Source: Colletotrichum lupini
Lineage: Eukaryota; Ascomycota; Sordariomycetes; Glomerellales; Glomerellaceae
NCBI RefSeq assembly: GCF_023278565.1
Contig: NC_064678.1
Coordinates: forward strand, 682,001-746,000
Length of the DNA stretch: 64,000 bases
Reading direction: 5' to 3'
Shown one piece after another: positions 10,191-23,649 of the stretch. The first letter of the stretch is position 1. Each line of letters starts with the position of its first letter. The position numbers and the translations under genes were made by a program. Under the pieces are notes generated by a model, which ran no database searches, was not told where the DNA came from, and worked only from the letters and a program-made list of their open reading frames with translations.

Positions 10191-11387
10191 TCATACGGTG
10201 CCACTGATGCTGAGCTCGCGAATCTCCTGCAGCACTTGCTCGACACGCTGATCCAGCTGGCCCTGCGCATACTGTTCTCTCGTATCCGCGTCCAAATACT
10301 GCTGCACCTGCGCCATACGACTGTACGCCTCAGCGCAGAAGCGTAGCTGGATCTTGACGAGGGCCTCGAAGGTGGGGTCGAGATACGGCACGCGGAGGTC
10401 GATGAGCTGGGGAAGTTCTGACGACAGCTGCTCGTTGAGCTGCTCGTAGGCGGCCTTTGCCATTTCCATCTCCTTCTCGGCGCGGGGCAGCTTGGTCACG
10501 TCCTTGTCGGGCTTCTCGACGAGCTTCTTGACCTTGGCACGTAGCGCATCGTAGTCGAGGAGCTTGTGGCCGCGCTTCTTGATGCCTGGGAAGGGTCAGC
10601 AAAATGACATAGGAGTGCAGCCTGGGTTATACCGACATTCGTTTACGTCTGGGAAATAAGCGCAGAAGCGTGAGATGGGCTCGAGAACGGTTTGCCTAAA
10701 CGACATATTAGCCATTATGCTGATACCCGAGTCGTCGCCAGTGATCATACTGGTAAGGACCATCCAGCGCCTTAATGGTCTCGGCATCAAGGTCCTCCAC
10801 TGCCTGCTTGTAACTTCTGCTCACGCCGTCCTTCGCGCCAGAGTCTCCGTAAAAGGCGTCTATCGTCTCGGCAATGCGCATTTGGGAAGCAGTCATGGCT
10901 GTTGCACAAAGTTAGCCCACAGTCATCCTTGGCAAAGGGAGGTGCATAGTCGTAGACCGCCAAACCCACCTCGCAATGAATCCAAGTAACCCTTTGCCTC
11001 CTTCTGCAACCGCAAGGAAGCCGTCTCCATGGTTCTGAATCGTCTGCCAAAAGAAGTCTCAGTATTGTGTTTCGTTCCGTCGGGCGTCTCGGCCTTGGGG
11101 ATAGGGTGTAGCCCACCTCTCTTCCACCTCGTAGTCGCGGTCGTTGGTCTTCTCCACATGGCCTGCCAAGATCAGAACCTCTTCGTATTTCATGACTGTA
11201 AGTTGGGCAGAGAGGGCTCACCCGTCTTCATCATCACCTGCGTCGTCGCGCGGTTGACATTTTTCTTGAATCCTGTAGCCAAATACCATCAGTTCAGATC
11301 CTTCGTTGTTGGTGTCCTCCATTTCCTTTTGCTCAGGTTGCGCCCGAGGAGGGTCCGAGACTCTCAAGTCGTACCTGCCCACGACAT
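10191..11387 (-). CDS. hob3: BAR-domain protein Rvs161/Hob3 (amphiphysin-like)
   Basis: Membrane-curving N-BAR protein that acts with Rvs167/Hob1 at endocytic sites and actin patches. Exons are 11387-11375, 11272-11222, 11162-11117, 11043-10970, 10898-10751, 10695-10637 and 10585-10191. They sum to 786 nt, i.e. 261 residues, close to yeast Rvs161. Recognisable blocks are MSWAGFKKNVNRATTQVMMK at the N-terminus, EKTNDRDYEVEERRFRTME, LQKEAKGYLDSLRAMTASQ, IAETIDAFYGDSG, and the C-terminal LPRAEKEMEMAKAAYEQLN helix. There is no SH3 domain, as expected for Rvs161 rather than Rvs167. Six introns, with a 13-nt first coding exon, split this short gene. Confidence 0.93.
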
Positions 11388-12187
11388 CTTGGCTGTCTTG
11401 CTGTGTGTTTCCTCTTAGTACTCGGTGCTAAGGTTCGGAATAAGAATTCAAAGGCACTAGAATGCTCGAGTGGGTAGTGTATGTGAACTGATCACTCGGT
11501 GGTTTCGGCAGGTATCGTTGTTCGTAGGAAGGCCGTTTCGTCGTCCCGAGTTGAATTGATGGGGGGGGTGGTGCACTGGCTGGTGGAGGGGGAGAAAGGA
11601 AATGCGGTTTTGATTGCGCGGACGAATCACTCAATGCACCTGGAGCACAGCACCTGAACATGCTGGGGAGACCCAACTGCACCTGGGCAGCGCCCAGAAA
11701 CGGAAACCGACGTCAGCAAACAGAGGCTTTGGAGCTGCGCCACGGCCTTGTTGGTACTAGCTCCTCTTAGCGCCGGGTAGCTCTGTGGCTCAGCCCTGTA
11801 GGCCTGTATTGCGGTGCTTACCTAAGGCAGCTAGAGCCAAGGCGGTGGGCGCAAGTGCCGTTTTCCGATTGTTCACTCCCCGGTGACTCAGCGTTGGTGA
11901 TTAGGTAAGGAGATATTTGTGCAGCCGTGCATGAGGCCAATTTGGCCCAGAAGCTTTCTTGTGCAAACACAAGCTGCTAATACGACTTTTTATGCACACC
12001 TTGTTAGACCAGGAGAATGGCCTCAAATTCTTTATGCTGACGAAGATATATATGTTCAGTCCAGCCTTTAATAATGTTACAAGTCCCTGGTTTTCATAGC
12101 CTCTCATGATAAATCTCAACACCACCACTCTCTCTTAATTCATTTATCTCATTACATTACAGACAGCACCAAAGAAAAGAAATAAAA
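11388..12187. other. Divergent intergenic region, hob3 / pth1
   Basis: 800 bp with the promoters of two divergent genes. An AT-rich stretch (about 11930-12130) precedes the peptidyl-tRNA hydrolase start. No other feature was seen. Confidence 0.5.
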
Positions 12188-12790
12188 ATGAGCGCACCTC
12201 GTTTTCTACTCATCAGCCTGGGAAATCCAGAACCACACTACAACACCCTTCACTCCGCTGGTCACCATGCTCTCAACTCTCTACAAAAACTCCTGGGTCC
12301 CTCTCAACCCGCCTTCCATAGAGGCCGCTTCGGTGGCAGCTCCTGCCTGGCCTCAATCGGGCCCAAATACGCAATGATCCAGAGCCCCTCCGTCATGAAT
12401 GTAACCGGGAAATGGTTGGCAAAAGCATGGAAGGAAACCCTCGGCACCCGGAACCCAGCAGACCTAAGTCTCATCCTTGTCCACGACGATCTGGAAGAGG
12501 ACCTGGGCTTCGTCAAAACAAGAAAGTGGAAGAGCAGTCACAGAGGCCACAATGGTATCAAGAGCGTCAACAACTGTCTCCGCGAGGCAGATTACCCAGA
12601 GTCAAAATGGGCGAGGATAGCAGTTGGCATTGGGCGGCCCGATCAGCGCGATCACTCTACGGTATCTAACTACGTCCTGAAGCGCATGACCAAGGACCAA
12701 TGGTCTGCCCTCGAGACCAACGGAGGTCCTGGCGTGCTTGAGTGCCTTCTCGCATTTGAGGAGAAGCTTGACGCTGCAGCTGGGAAGTGA
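12188..12790 (+). CDS. pth1: Peptidyl-tRNA hydrolase, Pth1 (bacterial-type) family
   Basis: A 200-residue enzyme that cleaves peptidyl-tRNA released by stalled ribosomes, probably in mitochondria as for yeast Pth1. The active-site positions known from the E. coli enzyme can be found: Asn in SLGNPEP, catalytic His in HYNTLHSAGH, Asn in SPSVMNVTG, Asp in VHDDLEEDLG and Asn in RGHNGIKSV. The residue after the catalytic His is Ser instead of the bacterial Asn. There is no clear N-terminal presequence; the protein starts directly with MSAPRFLLISLGNPE. Single exon, 289 bp from the convergent elp3 gene. Confidence 0.9.
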   Translation: MSAPRFLLISLGNPEPHYNTLHSAGHHALNSLQKLLGPSQPAFHRGRFGGSSCLASIGPKYAMIQSPSVMNVTGKWLAKAWKETLGTRNPADLSLILVHDDLEEDLGFVKTRKWKSSHRGHNGIKSVNNCLREADYPESKWARIAVGIGRPDQRDHSTVSNYVLKRMTKDQWSALETNGGPGVLECLLAFEEKLDAAAGK

Positions 12791-13079
12791 AGCACCCGAG
12801 GCTTCACTCAGTTCCCATCCTCTACCTCACACCTGCGGCGCACGGTAGCCCACACCCTACCCTGCATCCATTCTGAGCCTTCAACATGAATCAAGGCATC
12901 AAGAATGTAGCTTGAGAAGACGGTCGTTGTGAATGCGCCTCTCGAAAGACCTAGGACAAGGCTGAGTCTGTGCCTGGTGCCGGGCGCGCAAAGCAAAGCC
13001 TGACGTCGTCGGAGCTCGAGGCTTTGAAGAAGCCACGGGGCGAATTAATCCGCCATCAGTGAACGTCTCATTCCTTACT

Positions 13080-14864
13080 TCATGTAGCCTCATCGGGCCC
13101 AGGCCGCCCATCAAGCCACTTGCTCATGTACGGCCCATCGAGCCAGTACCCGAGCTTAGCGTAATAGCTTCTCACACCTACTCCAGAAATAACACTAATC
13201 TTTTCGCTGCCATGCTCGTCCCTTGCAATTCTCTCTGCCTCCTCCATCAGGAGCGTGCCGAAACCCTGGTGCTGGAACTTCTTCGGGTCTCTGGCGTGTA
13301 CCGGCACCGCGGTACCGTAAACGTGCAATTCTCTGACCAGACTCGTTGGCTGTCCAACGAGCTCCTCTCGGTACGTGTACTTTTCGGTGCACTTTCGTAG
13401 ACGCAACAGGGCAACGAGAATGTCCTGCTTCGGGTCCTCGTATGCAAGGAACGTTTCCCATCCGCCGTTGGCTGTGTAGTCTCGTCGCACTAGCTCGATC
13501 TGGTTCGGCCTAATCTTGTTTTTGACCTCGTTGACACCGACCTCGCGCGTCCGCACATCTCGACATGTTGTGCCGAAATCCTTCATTCTTGCCAGTGCCA
13601 GTTCACGCAAGTTGCCATTCTCCACACCAGACGTGACCAAAGGCATGGGGATATCTCTCTGGACTCGGTAAATACGTGTCCATGGCGGGATAAGCGCCAG
13701 AATTCGCGCAACCAGATCGATCAAGCCGTTGGGGGTGTAATTCTGGTATCGGCCTGTGCGCCACAGCTCGTAGAGGCCAGTGCCTCTGATGACGAGAGTC
13801 GGGTAAATTTTTAGACCGTCCGTACGGAACGCAGGGCTCTCAAAGTACTCCCGGAACTGGTCCAGATCTCTCTCCATGCCCACGTTAGGCAAATCAGGCA
13901 TCATGTGACTGACCACCTTGAAACCAGCGTCCTTGGCCAGGCAGAACGTCTCGGCGACGGCGGCAACGGTGTGACCACGATTTGTGTCTCTTGCGACGTC
14001 TTCGTATAGCGACTGGACTCCAATCTCCAACCTCGTGCAGCCATAACGCAACATATCCGTCAGATGCGGCTGCCAACAGTAATCCGGTCTCGTCTCGATT
14101 GTGATACCAACGCACTTGATGTTGCTCATCTCACTAGCCTCCACTGCCTCGTCCACGTTCGATGTCTGATATCCGCTGAGCGCATTATGTAATTGGGCGA
14201 TAAAGTCCTCCCTGTACGGTACCGGCAGTGACATGAATGTGCCACCCATGATGATGTACTCCACCTTGTCGACTGAGTGACCAAGAGACTTGAGCTGGTC
14301 AACACGTCCGCGGGCCTGCTCAAAAGGATCGTAACGTGCGCGAATCGCTCGCATCGATGTGGGTTCGTATCCGGTGTAGGATTGTGTGCTGTATTCGAAA
14401 TCGGAGTCTGGACCGCCGGGGCAGTATACGCAAATGTTACCCGTGTAAGCAATGTGCGGACATCTGTGAGGCTTGCACATTACGGCCACTACAGCGATAC
14501 CCGATGATGTTCCTAGCCGATCTAGTAAGCATGCGTCCGTTTGTGCGGAGAATCAGGGAGACGGCATACGGATTGGCTTTGCGATGAGCTTCGGCAAGAT
14601 GTATTTCTTGTAATGCTCAGGGATCGCAGCAATAATGGCTGTCAGAGGCGGGATATTGGCGAGCTTGTGCTTTCTCGAAAACTTGTTGCGTAAAGAATTG
14701 AGGTTGAGGTCCTTTGGCGGGTTCTTGGGGTCCCTGATAGCCTCGTGGTCTTCGATAAGGGCGTTGGCGACATCTGCGCAGCATCGTAGGAAGCGCTCGT
14801 TCTCTGGTGGGAGGTTATCGTTCTTGGACCGCCCCTTGGTGACGGTGACGGTGGTGGTCGCCAT
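13080..14864 (-). CDS. elp3: Elongator catalytic subunit Elp3
   Basis: Catalytic subunit of Elongator, which makes the 5-carboxymethyl group on wobble uridines of tRNA in the cytoplasm. Two exons, 14864-14570 and 14512-13080, give 575 residues. The intron 14569-14513 joins KPIR to [11 protein letters not shown]. The radical-SAM cluster motif CKPHRCPH...CVYC (CX4CX9CX2C) is intact. It is followed by [20 protein letters not shown] and RFDP-like RARYDPFEQ. The C-terminal acetyltransferase domain shows [16 protein letters not shown] and [14 protein letters not shown]. Conservation is very high along the whole length, so identity is not in doubt. Confidence 0.97.
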
Positions 14865-15684
14865 CCTGAGGGGTATGTGGGTAGTTCGAGTTTGGTGGGC
14901 GCTCGTCTCTTTGGTCGTTCGTCTTATTACGGCGGGATATTTTCAAGTCGAGGTCAGTCGCGTGTTTGCCGTGATTTCGCCCCCGTAGCGTCAAGTCGTC
15001 AGAGTCATGAAGTCGGAGTGTCGTTAGGGGTTGGAGAGTTGACTGCCCGATCTCTTTGAAATTTTGGAGGAACCCGTCAAATGCAAGTTGCTGGATGGTG
15101 GGGTAGATCAGCCACAGCTTCACGCATTTGGAGACGCCACACGTCAAATCTGGATGTTGAAGTCGGTACGTACCGCACGTACCGTTCAATGCAGGAGGGG
15201 TTTGGCAGGCACAGCTGGCAGGGTGCCCTTTGGTGCCTTCCCAATGTTCCCATCTTGGAGCCGTGCTGATTGCCGCGGCCTTCATTGGTCCGGTCGGATC
15301 ATCTCCTTCACCGAACCGCCGAAATGGGCCACGGGTTTTCCCGGGCGTTCGGGTCCCGTGCTTGCCTCGTGGAGTCGTGGCTCGCCTGCTGCAGACCCGG
15401 TTGTCTCGCAAAAGAAGCGAAAGAGCTCGGTTCAAGTTTTGCTGCTGGCCTTCCCCTACTGCGAGTTTGACCCTTCTTTCGGAAAGTGACGTGAATTTGC
15501 ATTGCAGCCACAGCTATCTTCTCTTTTTCCCTTCCCCCACGATAGCCGCCATCTGCCATCCTCTCTCACCAACGAGATCCTCCTCCGAATTCCATTACTT
15601 CCTCTCCTTAATTGGCGCCGCGGTTCTTTCGAAGCTGCGCTGTTCTACGTATTTTAACACACACATACACACACATCGCCCAAG
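14865..15684. other. Divergent intergenic region, elp3 / succinyl-CoA ligase
   Basis: 820 bp between divergent genes. It holds both promoters. A CA-rich leader lies just before the ligase ATG at 15685. No coding region was supported. Confidence 0.5.
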
Positions 15685-17166
<1,482 letters not shown>

Positions 17167-18437
17167 AAAAAAACCTGAACCACATCATATCTTCCAGACG
17201 TTGAAGGGGAAAGCTTCAGCTGTGTGTGTAACATGTTAAAGAAGAGATTTTTGTGTTGAGAGCGTAGTCACCGGGATGGTCCCTTCGTGTCGTTGCGGAG
17301 GATAACGGACGGCGCTACCCCGTTTGCATCGCGCGGGTTGCGCTAAATGCGTGTGCGTGTGTGTGTTTGAACATGTTGCCCCAAATAACTTGATATAGAC
17401 TGGAGGTTGGGCAAGGAACAATAGGGCAAGCATATGAAGGAAAGTGGAAGAAATGGGAAAGTTTGAACAAGTTCCTCGAGACTTCACGAAGTGAGAAACA
17501 TTGCGGATCCTCTCTCCCATCCCTCTCCATCTCCAGTTTTGTATCTCCAATTCCCCAAGCTTTATAAACATTTTTATTCCCGCGAGATATATGCAATGCT
17601 ACCCGCTATCTCATTTCTCTGACCTCATTCGTTGCGCTTCGCGCCATCTCGGCATGTAGGGCCCTTGCCGTCGTACGACTCCCCATACAACATACAACCC
17701 CCGAGTAAAACCAACAAGGGTCCCGTCCCCGAACCCCGAGGGGAAAGCGGCTTCGGCCCAAAAAAACTGGGGACCAGTATCCGGAGGAAAGGATGCGGCT
17801 TTCATGTTGGATGATGTGGATTTTGAGTCGCCAATCTACTTACTAAAGAAGCCAATGCGACCTTGGTATGCGAACAAGCATACATAAGCTAGGGCTACCT
17901 GTGTATCTTACAGAAAACACTCTTTGCTAGAAAGCTGCTGGAAAGCAGTGATGGAAGAAGAGTAGAAGAAACCAAAAACGTCCCGCGTGCCCAAAACGCC
18001 AAAAGTCCGCGATGCGGAACTGCTAGAGCCAAACGCTCAGGCAGGCAAATACTCCGTGCCCCGTTCAAACCAACCGTCCTTATTCCCGCCTGGATACCAG
18101 ACATGCGACACGTTGCCGTCAAAGCAAAATGGTCCATACGAGCGCGCAAGCAGTGAGTTCTCGAAGGCGGCATCCTGAGCTTTTCAAGCCAGGATTGCTC
18201 CGAGTTCCCTATACCGCATCGCCAACGAACCACTCGCCACGAAAGCCAGAATTCCACTGATGCCCAACTCTAGAAGTAGACCAACTCCATACTCGATGCA
18301 ATGCTGCCTGTCGTCTCATGATTTACCGTGTTCGTGACTTTGTACTCCTATCGCCTCGGAGCGAATGAGGTGATAGCCGGGTGGCCGTCGACCTCGATCG
18401 ACCGTTCCGTCGAGCGACCTTTCTTCGGATAGTCGAA
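17167..18437. other. Convergent intergenic region, lsc1 / ubc1
   Basis: 1.27 kb of 3' flanks. A short GT-rich run lies near 17348-17366. Open frames here have no family resemblance, so no gene is called. Confidence 0.5.
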
Positions 18438-19330
18438 TCATTGCTCACCGAGGAGGTGGGCGGTGATGTCGCCAAGGTACGCCTCCTCCAGCTCATAGTC
18501 CATGCCACCATTGCGGTCGATTCCAATAAAGGTGAAGGCCTCGACGACAGCATCGAGCTCGAATCCCATGCCGACAAAGCGGTCAATAAGATCCTTATTG
18601 TAGCCGGCATACCTAAAAACCTGTCAGCCTTGTTTCTGTATGCAAATTTCCTGTGCTGTAGACTCGTCCAGCGTGCAGCCGACTCTTGAAAACACACCTG
18701 TTTGCGTCATCTTGCTTTACTTCGGAAGCAACTTGCTTGTACTTTGTTGTGTCAAAATCCTTTGACGGTGCACCAGCGTGCTTAACGGCCCACTCGTGTG
18801 CCTTTTTCGCAAACCCCTCGGGGTTCTCCAGCATCATCTTGGCCACCTCTGCGTCTTGGGGATCCTTGGGATTCGGGAACTCGAGCAGCATGCGGAGGGA
18901 AAGCAGCGCCGTCTTTATCGTCTGCACGGGGGACCAACCACTGCCCAGTGTGTCGAGACATATGGCTCCCTATTCCAGTTAGCATCTCTGGTGCTAGTGG
19001 TCTTGGAGGGCATATATGTTGTGAAGGATGGCGAAACAACCACAACGAGGCGATGGGAGAAAGACTCACGGTTTGACTGCTGACATTAGGATGCCAGATC
19101 TTGGTGATGAACTTAATGGTGGGAGATTTGAAGGGGTAGCTGTCGGGAATCTTAATGTCGACTTCATACAAGCCGCCGGCGTATGGTGTATCGGGAGGTG
19201 CGGGAAAGGAGCCCTTCAGATGCAGCAAGTTGGCCTCGTCGAGCGGCTGAGCAAATACTCCAGAGTTGTCCTTGTCATTGCGAATGTCATGCAACTCCTT
19301 GGTGATGCGTCGCTCCTTGGGGGTGGACAT
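18438..19330 (-). CDS. ubc1: Ubiquitin-conjugating enzyme E2 with UBA domain (Ubc1 / E2-25K type)
   Basis: Class II E2 that extends Lys48-linked ubiquitin chains. Exons are 19330-19070, 18969-18698 and 18612-18438, summing to 708 nt (235 residues). The UBC fold shows PPDTPYAGGLYEVDI, PFKSPTIKFITKIWHPN and the catalytic Cys91 in GAICLDTLG, read directly after the first splice. A linker leads to a C-terminal UBA domain (about residues 180-235) with YNKDLIDRFVGMGFE and FTFIGIDRNGGMDYELE. That architecture distinguishes Ubc1/UBE2K from other E2s. Confidence 0.95.
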
Positions 19331-21207
19331 GTTGCAGATGCGTTGCGGATTCGATGGGGGTTGTCGATGTGTATTCCTTAGCAGTAGGGTAGGTGGTGCT
19401 GAAGATCCGAGACGTGTTATTTATAGAGTATGTAACGTAGTTAAGTTTCGAGCTGTGTGATTCAAGTCGGTGATGCGTCGTTACTTGGTGTTTCTCGGGA
19501 AGAAAGCGAGGCAAGGTTGTGTTGGCGTTGGTGGTGGTGATGCTGGCAAAAGACCGTTCGGTGTCGGAACCCAACTTTCAGTCGCAGCTTGCCTCGTCTG
19601 AGAGGAGAAGGAGAGCCGGTGGACGTGCCCCTCCCCCCTTCAGCGACAGATGATGCTGGAAGGGTCCGTGCAAGCCCACTACAGCACCTTAGCGCCCTCG
19701 GATTGTCAGGGCCGTCAGCCTCCAGGGAGCTGTGTGGCCCGCTGGAGGAGCTGAGGTGCGGGAGAAGGCGGGGTTGGGAACGGTGCAAGAGCACAAGACG
19801 TACCTCGAAGCTTAGGTAAGGCAAGGTAAGCAGCACCGGACCTGTCACTTTTACCGTCTGGTTACACCAACGATTCTCATTCAATATTTCTCGAGTTCCG
19901 AGTACCCAAGGTAGTCAAAGCAGATGAACAGCTTGCTGCATACAAAGAAAGTCGTATCCATCGCGAAGATCTGTACATATGGAGAAGTAGGAACTGATGC
20001 TGACCTTGGCAACCCAACCAGACGCCATGGCCCTCGGTGTCACCAGGGCTTCACTTACACAGCTGTGACAGACAGCCATCAGCCAAACTCTGTGTCAGGG
20101 AGCTGGGCTTTGGCCCAGCTTTGCTAGCGAGTAGGCCCTAGATTTTTTGAAGAGTGGATACAATTCTAAAAGAATTAATGACAATCCGTCAGTGTCTCCT
20201 AACCAGTCTTTCGTCAGCCTTTTTAATCATGCTTTTGTGTAATTGACTATTCGAGCACTCAGTTCAACGTCTAGCAGCAAAAGCAATGCATGAGAGCCAG
20301 TCCCAAACTTCCGTCATATGCCTTTTTTCAATCCATGACTGGTTGAATTGACTTTTACTGTCATGATTCGAGGCAAAGAAAACTAGCAGCATATTCGCAA
20401 ATGCTAGGAAGGCGTCCGTTACTCATCTACTGAACTGAGGATCGTCTACATGGCCCCCATACGTCTTACAAGCTATTCCTGAAATACAGCACATCATACC
20501 AGCCGGGGACGGCTCTGTATAGGTTATCAGTGTTGAAAGATGCTGGCGAGCTCCTCTCGTAGATTCATCAAAGGAGTATTCAGATCGTTATCAAGCTGGG
20601 CTTTATTTAGTGTAAAGAAGCACGAGAAAGCAAGGCAAAGACTGCTTAGAATCCGAGGAACAAGCCCGTGGAACAAGCCGCCCGTTATCATCTTCTCTCA
20701 GAAGGGATTCGCAAACACCGAATTAGAGGCATGCGATTCTAGGTAAGACGAGGTCTGTAGTCTTGCTCTTTAACTGTTATTTCCTGGCAGCTTCAATCCT
20801 AAAAGGTTGGAAGGAGACCATCCAGTCCCATCTGGTTGGGGAGACTGACTCAGCATCGTGTCTTAGGTAATCACTCGATACACGGCACGTGACCGAATAA
20901 TCGCCCTTTCCTCATCCGGCCCAAGTGTGCCAGGGAAGCTGAGCGTCGCGTTTCCTGCCGCCTGCAGTGGCTCCCGGTGTTGCTACGCACTGATTACCTA
21001 CGCAAGCAGCAGCAGCCTTGCCTTCCATTGCTCCCCTGCGCTTCCATCTCCATTTCCGGAACCCACCTACACCCATCATCATCACAAGCTCATTGACGAC
21101 ACCCCAACACCTCCCCGAATCAGAGGATCGCCCGTTTCTCTTCTCATCAACACAGAAAAGCCGTCTGCACACTTCCACTGAGCTCTTGGAGCTCCCCGTG
21201 GCACAAG
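19331..21207. other. Divergent intergenic region, ubc1 / rpt2
   Basis: 1.88 kb. The middle (about 20150-20480) is AT-rich. No coding region, tRNA or repeat element could be supported. The two ends hold the promoters of the flanking proteasome-pathway genes. Confidence 0.5.
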
Positions 21208-22749
21208 ATGGTGAGCATCACTGTCCGAAACGTGGCAGTCACAATCTAACAGCTTCGTAGGGTCAAAACCAGTCAGGAATGGGTGGTGGAGGCGATGGAA
21301 AGGACGAGAAGGATAAGAAGGTATGTTAATCGAGTTTGGAAACAATAAAGAAGAAGATGAATACTGACTGACTGGCAATACAGAAGGAGAAGCCCAAGTA
21401 CGAGCCTCCCCCACGCCCTACCACCAGAGTCGGTCGCAAGAAGAGAAAGGCGGCCGGCACCAGCGCCGCTGCGAAGCTTCCCGCCGTCTTCCCCACCAGT
21501 CGATGCAAACTCCGCCTACTACGAATGCAGCGAATCCACGATCACTTGATCCTGGAAGAGGAATACGTCGAGAACCAAGAGCGCCTTCGCAAGGCCAAGG
21601 CCGTCAAGGAGGGTGCTGCCGTTGGCCCCGAGGGTGATGTCGACCGCATGGCAGACGAGCGCGGTCGTGTCGACGATATGCGTGGCAGCCCCATGGGCGT
21701 CGGCACGCTGGAGGAGATGATTGACGATGACCACGCGATTGTCAGTAGCACGACTGGTCCCGAGTACTATGTCAGCATCATGAGCTTCGTCGACAAGGAC
21801 TTGCTGGAACCTGGCGCCAGTGTCCTTCTCCATCACAAGAGCGTCAGCATTGTCGGTGTTCTGACCGACGATGCTGATCCCCTGGTCAGTGTGATGAAGC
21901 TGGACAAGGCTCCGACGGAGTCATACGCCGACATTGGTGGTTTGGAGCAGCAGATCCAGGAAGTCAGAGAGTCAGTCGAGCTTCCTCTGCTGCATCCGGA
22001 GCTGTACGAGGAGATGGGTATCAAGCCGCCGAAAGGTGTCATTCTCTACGGTGCTCCCGGTACCGGAAAGACGCTGCTCGCCAAGGCTGTCGCCAACCAG
22101 ACGTCTGCCACTTTCCTGCGTATAGTGGGAAGTGAACTTATTCAGAAGTACCTCGGAGACGGTCCCCGTCTTGTCCGCCAGTTGTTCCAGGTACGTTTGT
22201 CTTGATTATTTTTGCCAATGCGATGGTCACTGACAAGTTTAGGTTGCTGGCGAGAATGCTCCCTCGATTGTCTTCATTGATGAAATCGATGCCATCGGCA
22301 CGAAACGTTACGACTCAACGTCTGGTGGTGAGCGCGAAGTCCAGAGAACCATGCTGGAACTTCTCAACCAGCTTGACGGTTTCGACGACCGCGGTGACGT
22401 CAAGGTCATCATGGCCACCAACAAGATCGAGACTCTCGACCCTGCCCTGATTCGTCCCGGACGTATCGACAGAAAGATTCTCTTTGAGAACCCCGATCAG
22501 AACACCAAGCGCAAGATCTTTACGCTTCACACATCCAAGATGTCGCTCAACGACGATGTCGACCTGGAGGAGTTCATCTCGCAAAAGGACGACCTTTCTG
22601 GTGCCGACATCAAGGCCATTTGCTCAGAGGCTGGTCTCTTGGCTCTCCGTGAACGCCGTATGCGCGTCCAGATGGCAGACTTCCGGTCGGCCAGAGAGAG
22701 AGTACTTCGCACCAAGCAGGAGAGTGAGCCTGAGGGCTTGTACTTGTAG
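21208..22749 (+). CDS. rpt2: 26S proteasome regulatory ATPase Rpt2 (PSMC1)
   Basis: AAA+ subunit of the proteasome base ring that unfolds substrates and opens the 20S gate. Exons are 21208-21210, 21261-21320, 21384-22190 and 22243-22749, giving 458 residues. The first coding exon is the ATG alone; splicing yields MGQNQSG, an N-myristoylation signal known for Rpt2. Walker A is GAPGTGKT, Walker B is [11 protein letters not shown], and the arginine-finger region is [16 protein letters not shown] ([14 protein letters not shown]). The coiled-coil segment lies around [15 protein letters not shown]. The C-terminus ends Leu-Tyr-Leu, the HbYX motif that docks into the alpha ring. Confidence 0.97.
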
Positions 22750-23649
22750 TTTGTATGACGAGGGTACGGGACTAAGGCTAGACGGGGCTACGATAGAGAT
22801 AATGGCAAGGCATGCCTTGACGTTACTTGACGTTGACTTGGCATTGATTAACGACATGACATGGGTTGATAATGTTGCAGCGTGAAATGATGACCATGTG
22901 ACATGCAGTGAAGCAACAACCGGTAATTAGAAAGTGTTTAATCTCCTTGTCCAACGACGACTTCTCGACTCCCAGGCGAACTACATGTCATAAGCATCGA
23001 ACAACAACCCTAATTCGACCTAGACGAAACGCCATCTACCGATATGAAGCGGTTTGGTCGAACAGAGGCCCTTAGTAAGACGCCAATATCTCTCCGCATA
23101 CTAACGGAAGGGTGCCAGGGTCTCGACGGTGAAATTGACCGCCAGCTCACAGAGTGGCAATCTGAATGTCAGCGAAAGCGTGATGTCCAGAGGAATTTTC
23201 TTCATGTCACTCTGAACCCAAGGTGTGATTGTGCAGCTTCACAGCCTCGGCCAGGCTCTTTTTTGCATTGAGTGAGGTGAGGTCTAGACTTCACAGCCTC
23301 TACTCCGAAGGGACAGCATCCCTGACGTGTCCGGCTGGCGAGTGCCAAGGAAGTTCCTGGCCGATGAGGCGAGGTACCGGAAGCATATTCTAATTCGATT
23401 CCCCGCTGAATTTAGGGTTGTTGAGAGGAAGTTTGTAAATGAGAACTTTAAACGGGAATTCATATTGTCTTGATATCGTGCTATAGGAAATTAATGTGAT
23501 AGTCTAATGTTGCGCGCCATAATCCGTAATCCCAAATTTAAAAGAAATGATGCTCAATCTAAGATAGATCATTCAAGCCAAGGGGCATTCGTTAGAGACA
23601 TCTGTTACAAAGACAAACCGTTATGAGGACAAAAACTGCAAATCACAGC
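22750..23649. other. Convergent intergenic region, rpt2 / SYLF gene
   Basis: 900 bp of 3' flanks, AT-rich in its second half (about 23390-23640). Nothing further was recognised. Confidence 0.5.

Noticed and set aside
23410..23420. TTTAGGG, resembling a telomere repeat unit
   Set aside because: A single copy only, in an AT-rich 3' flank; no array is present.
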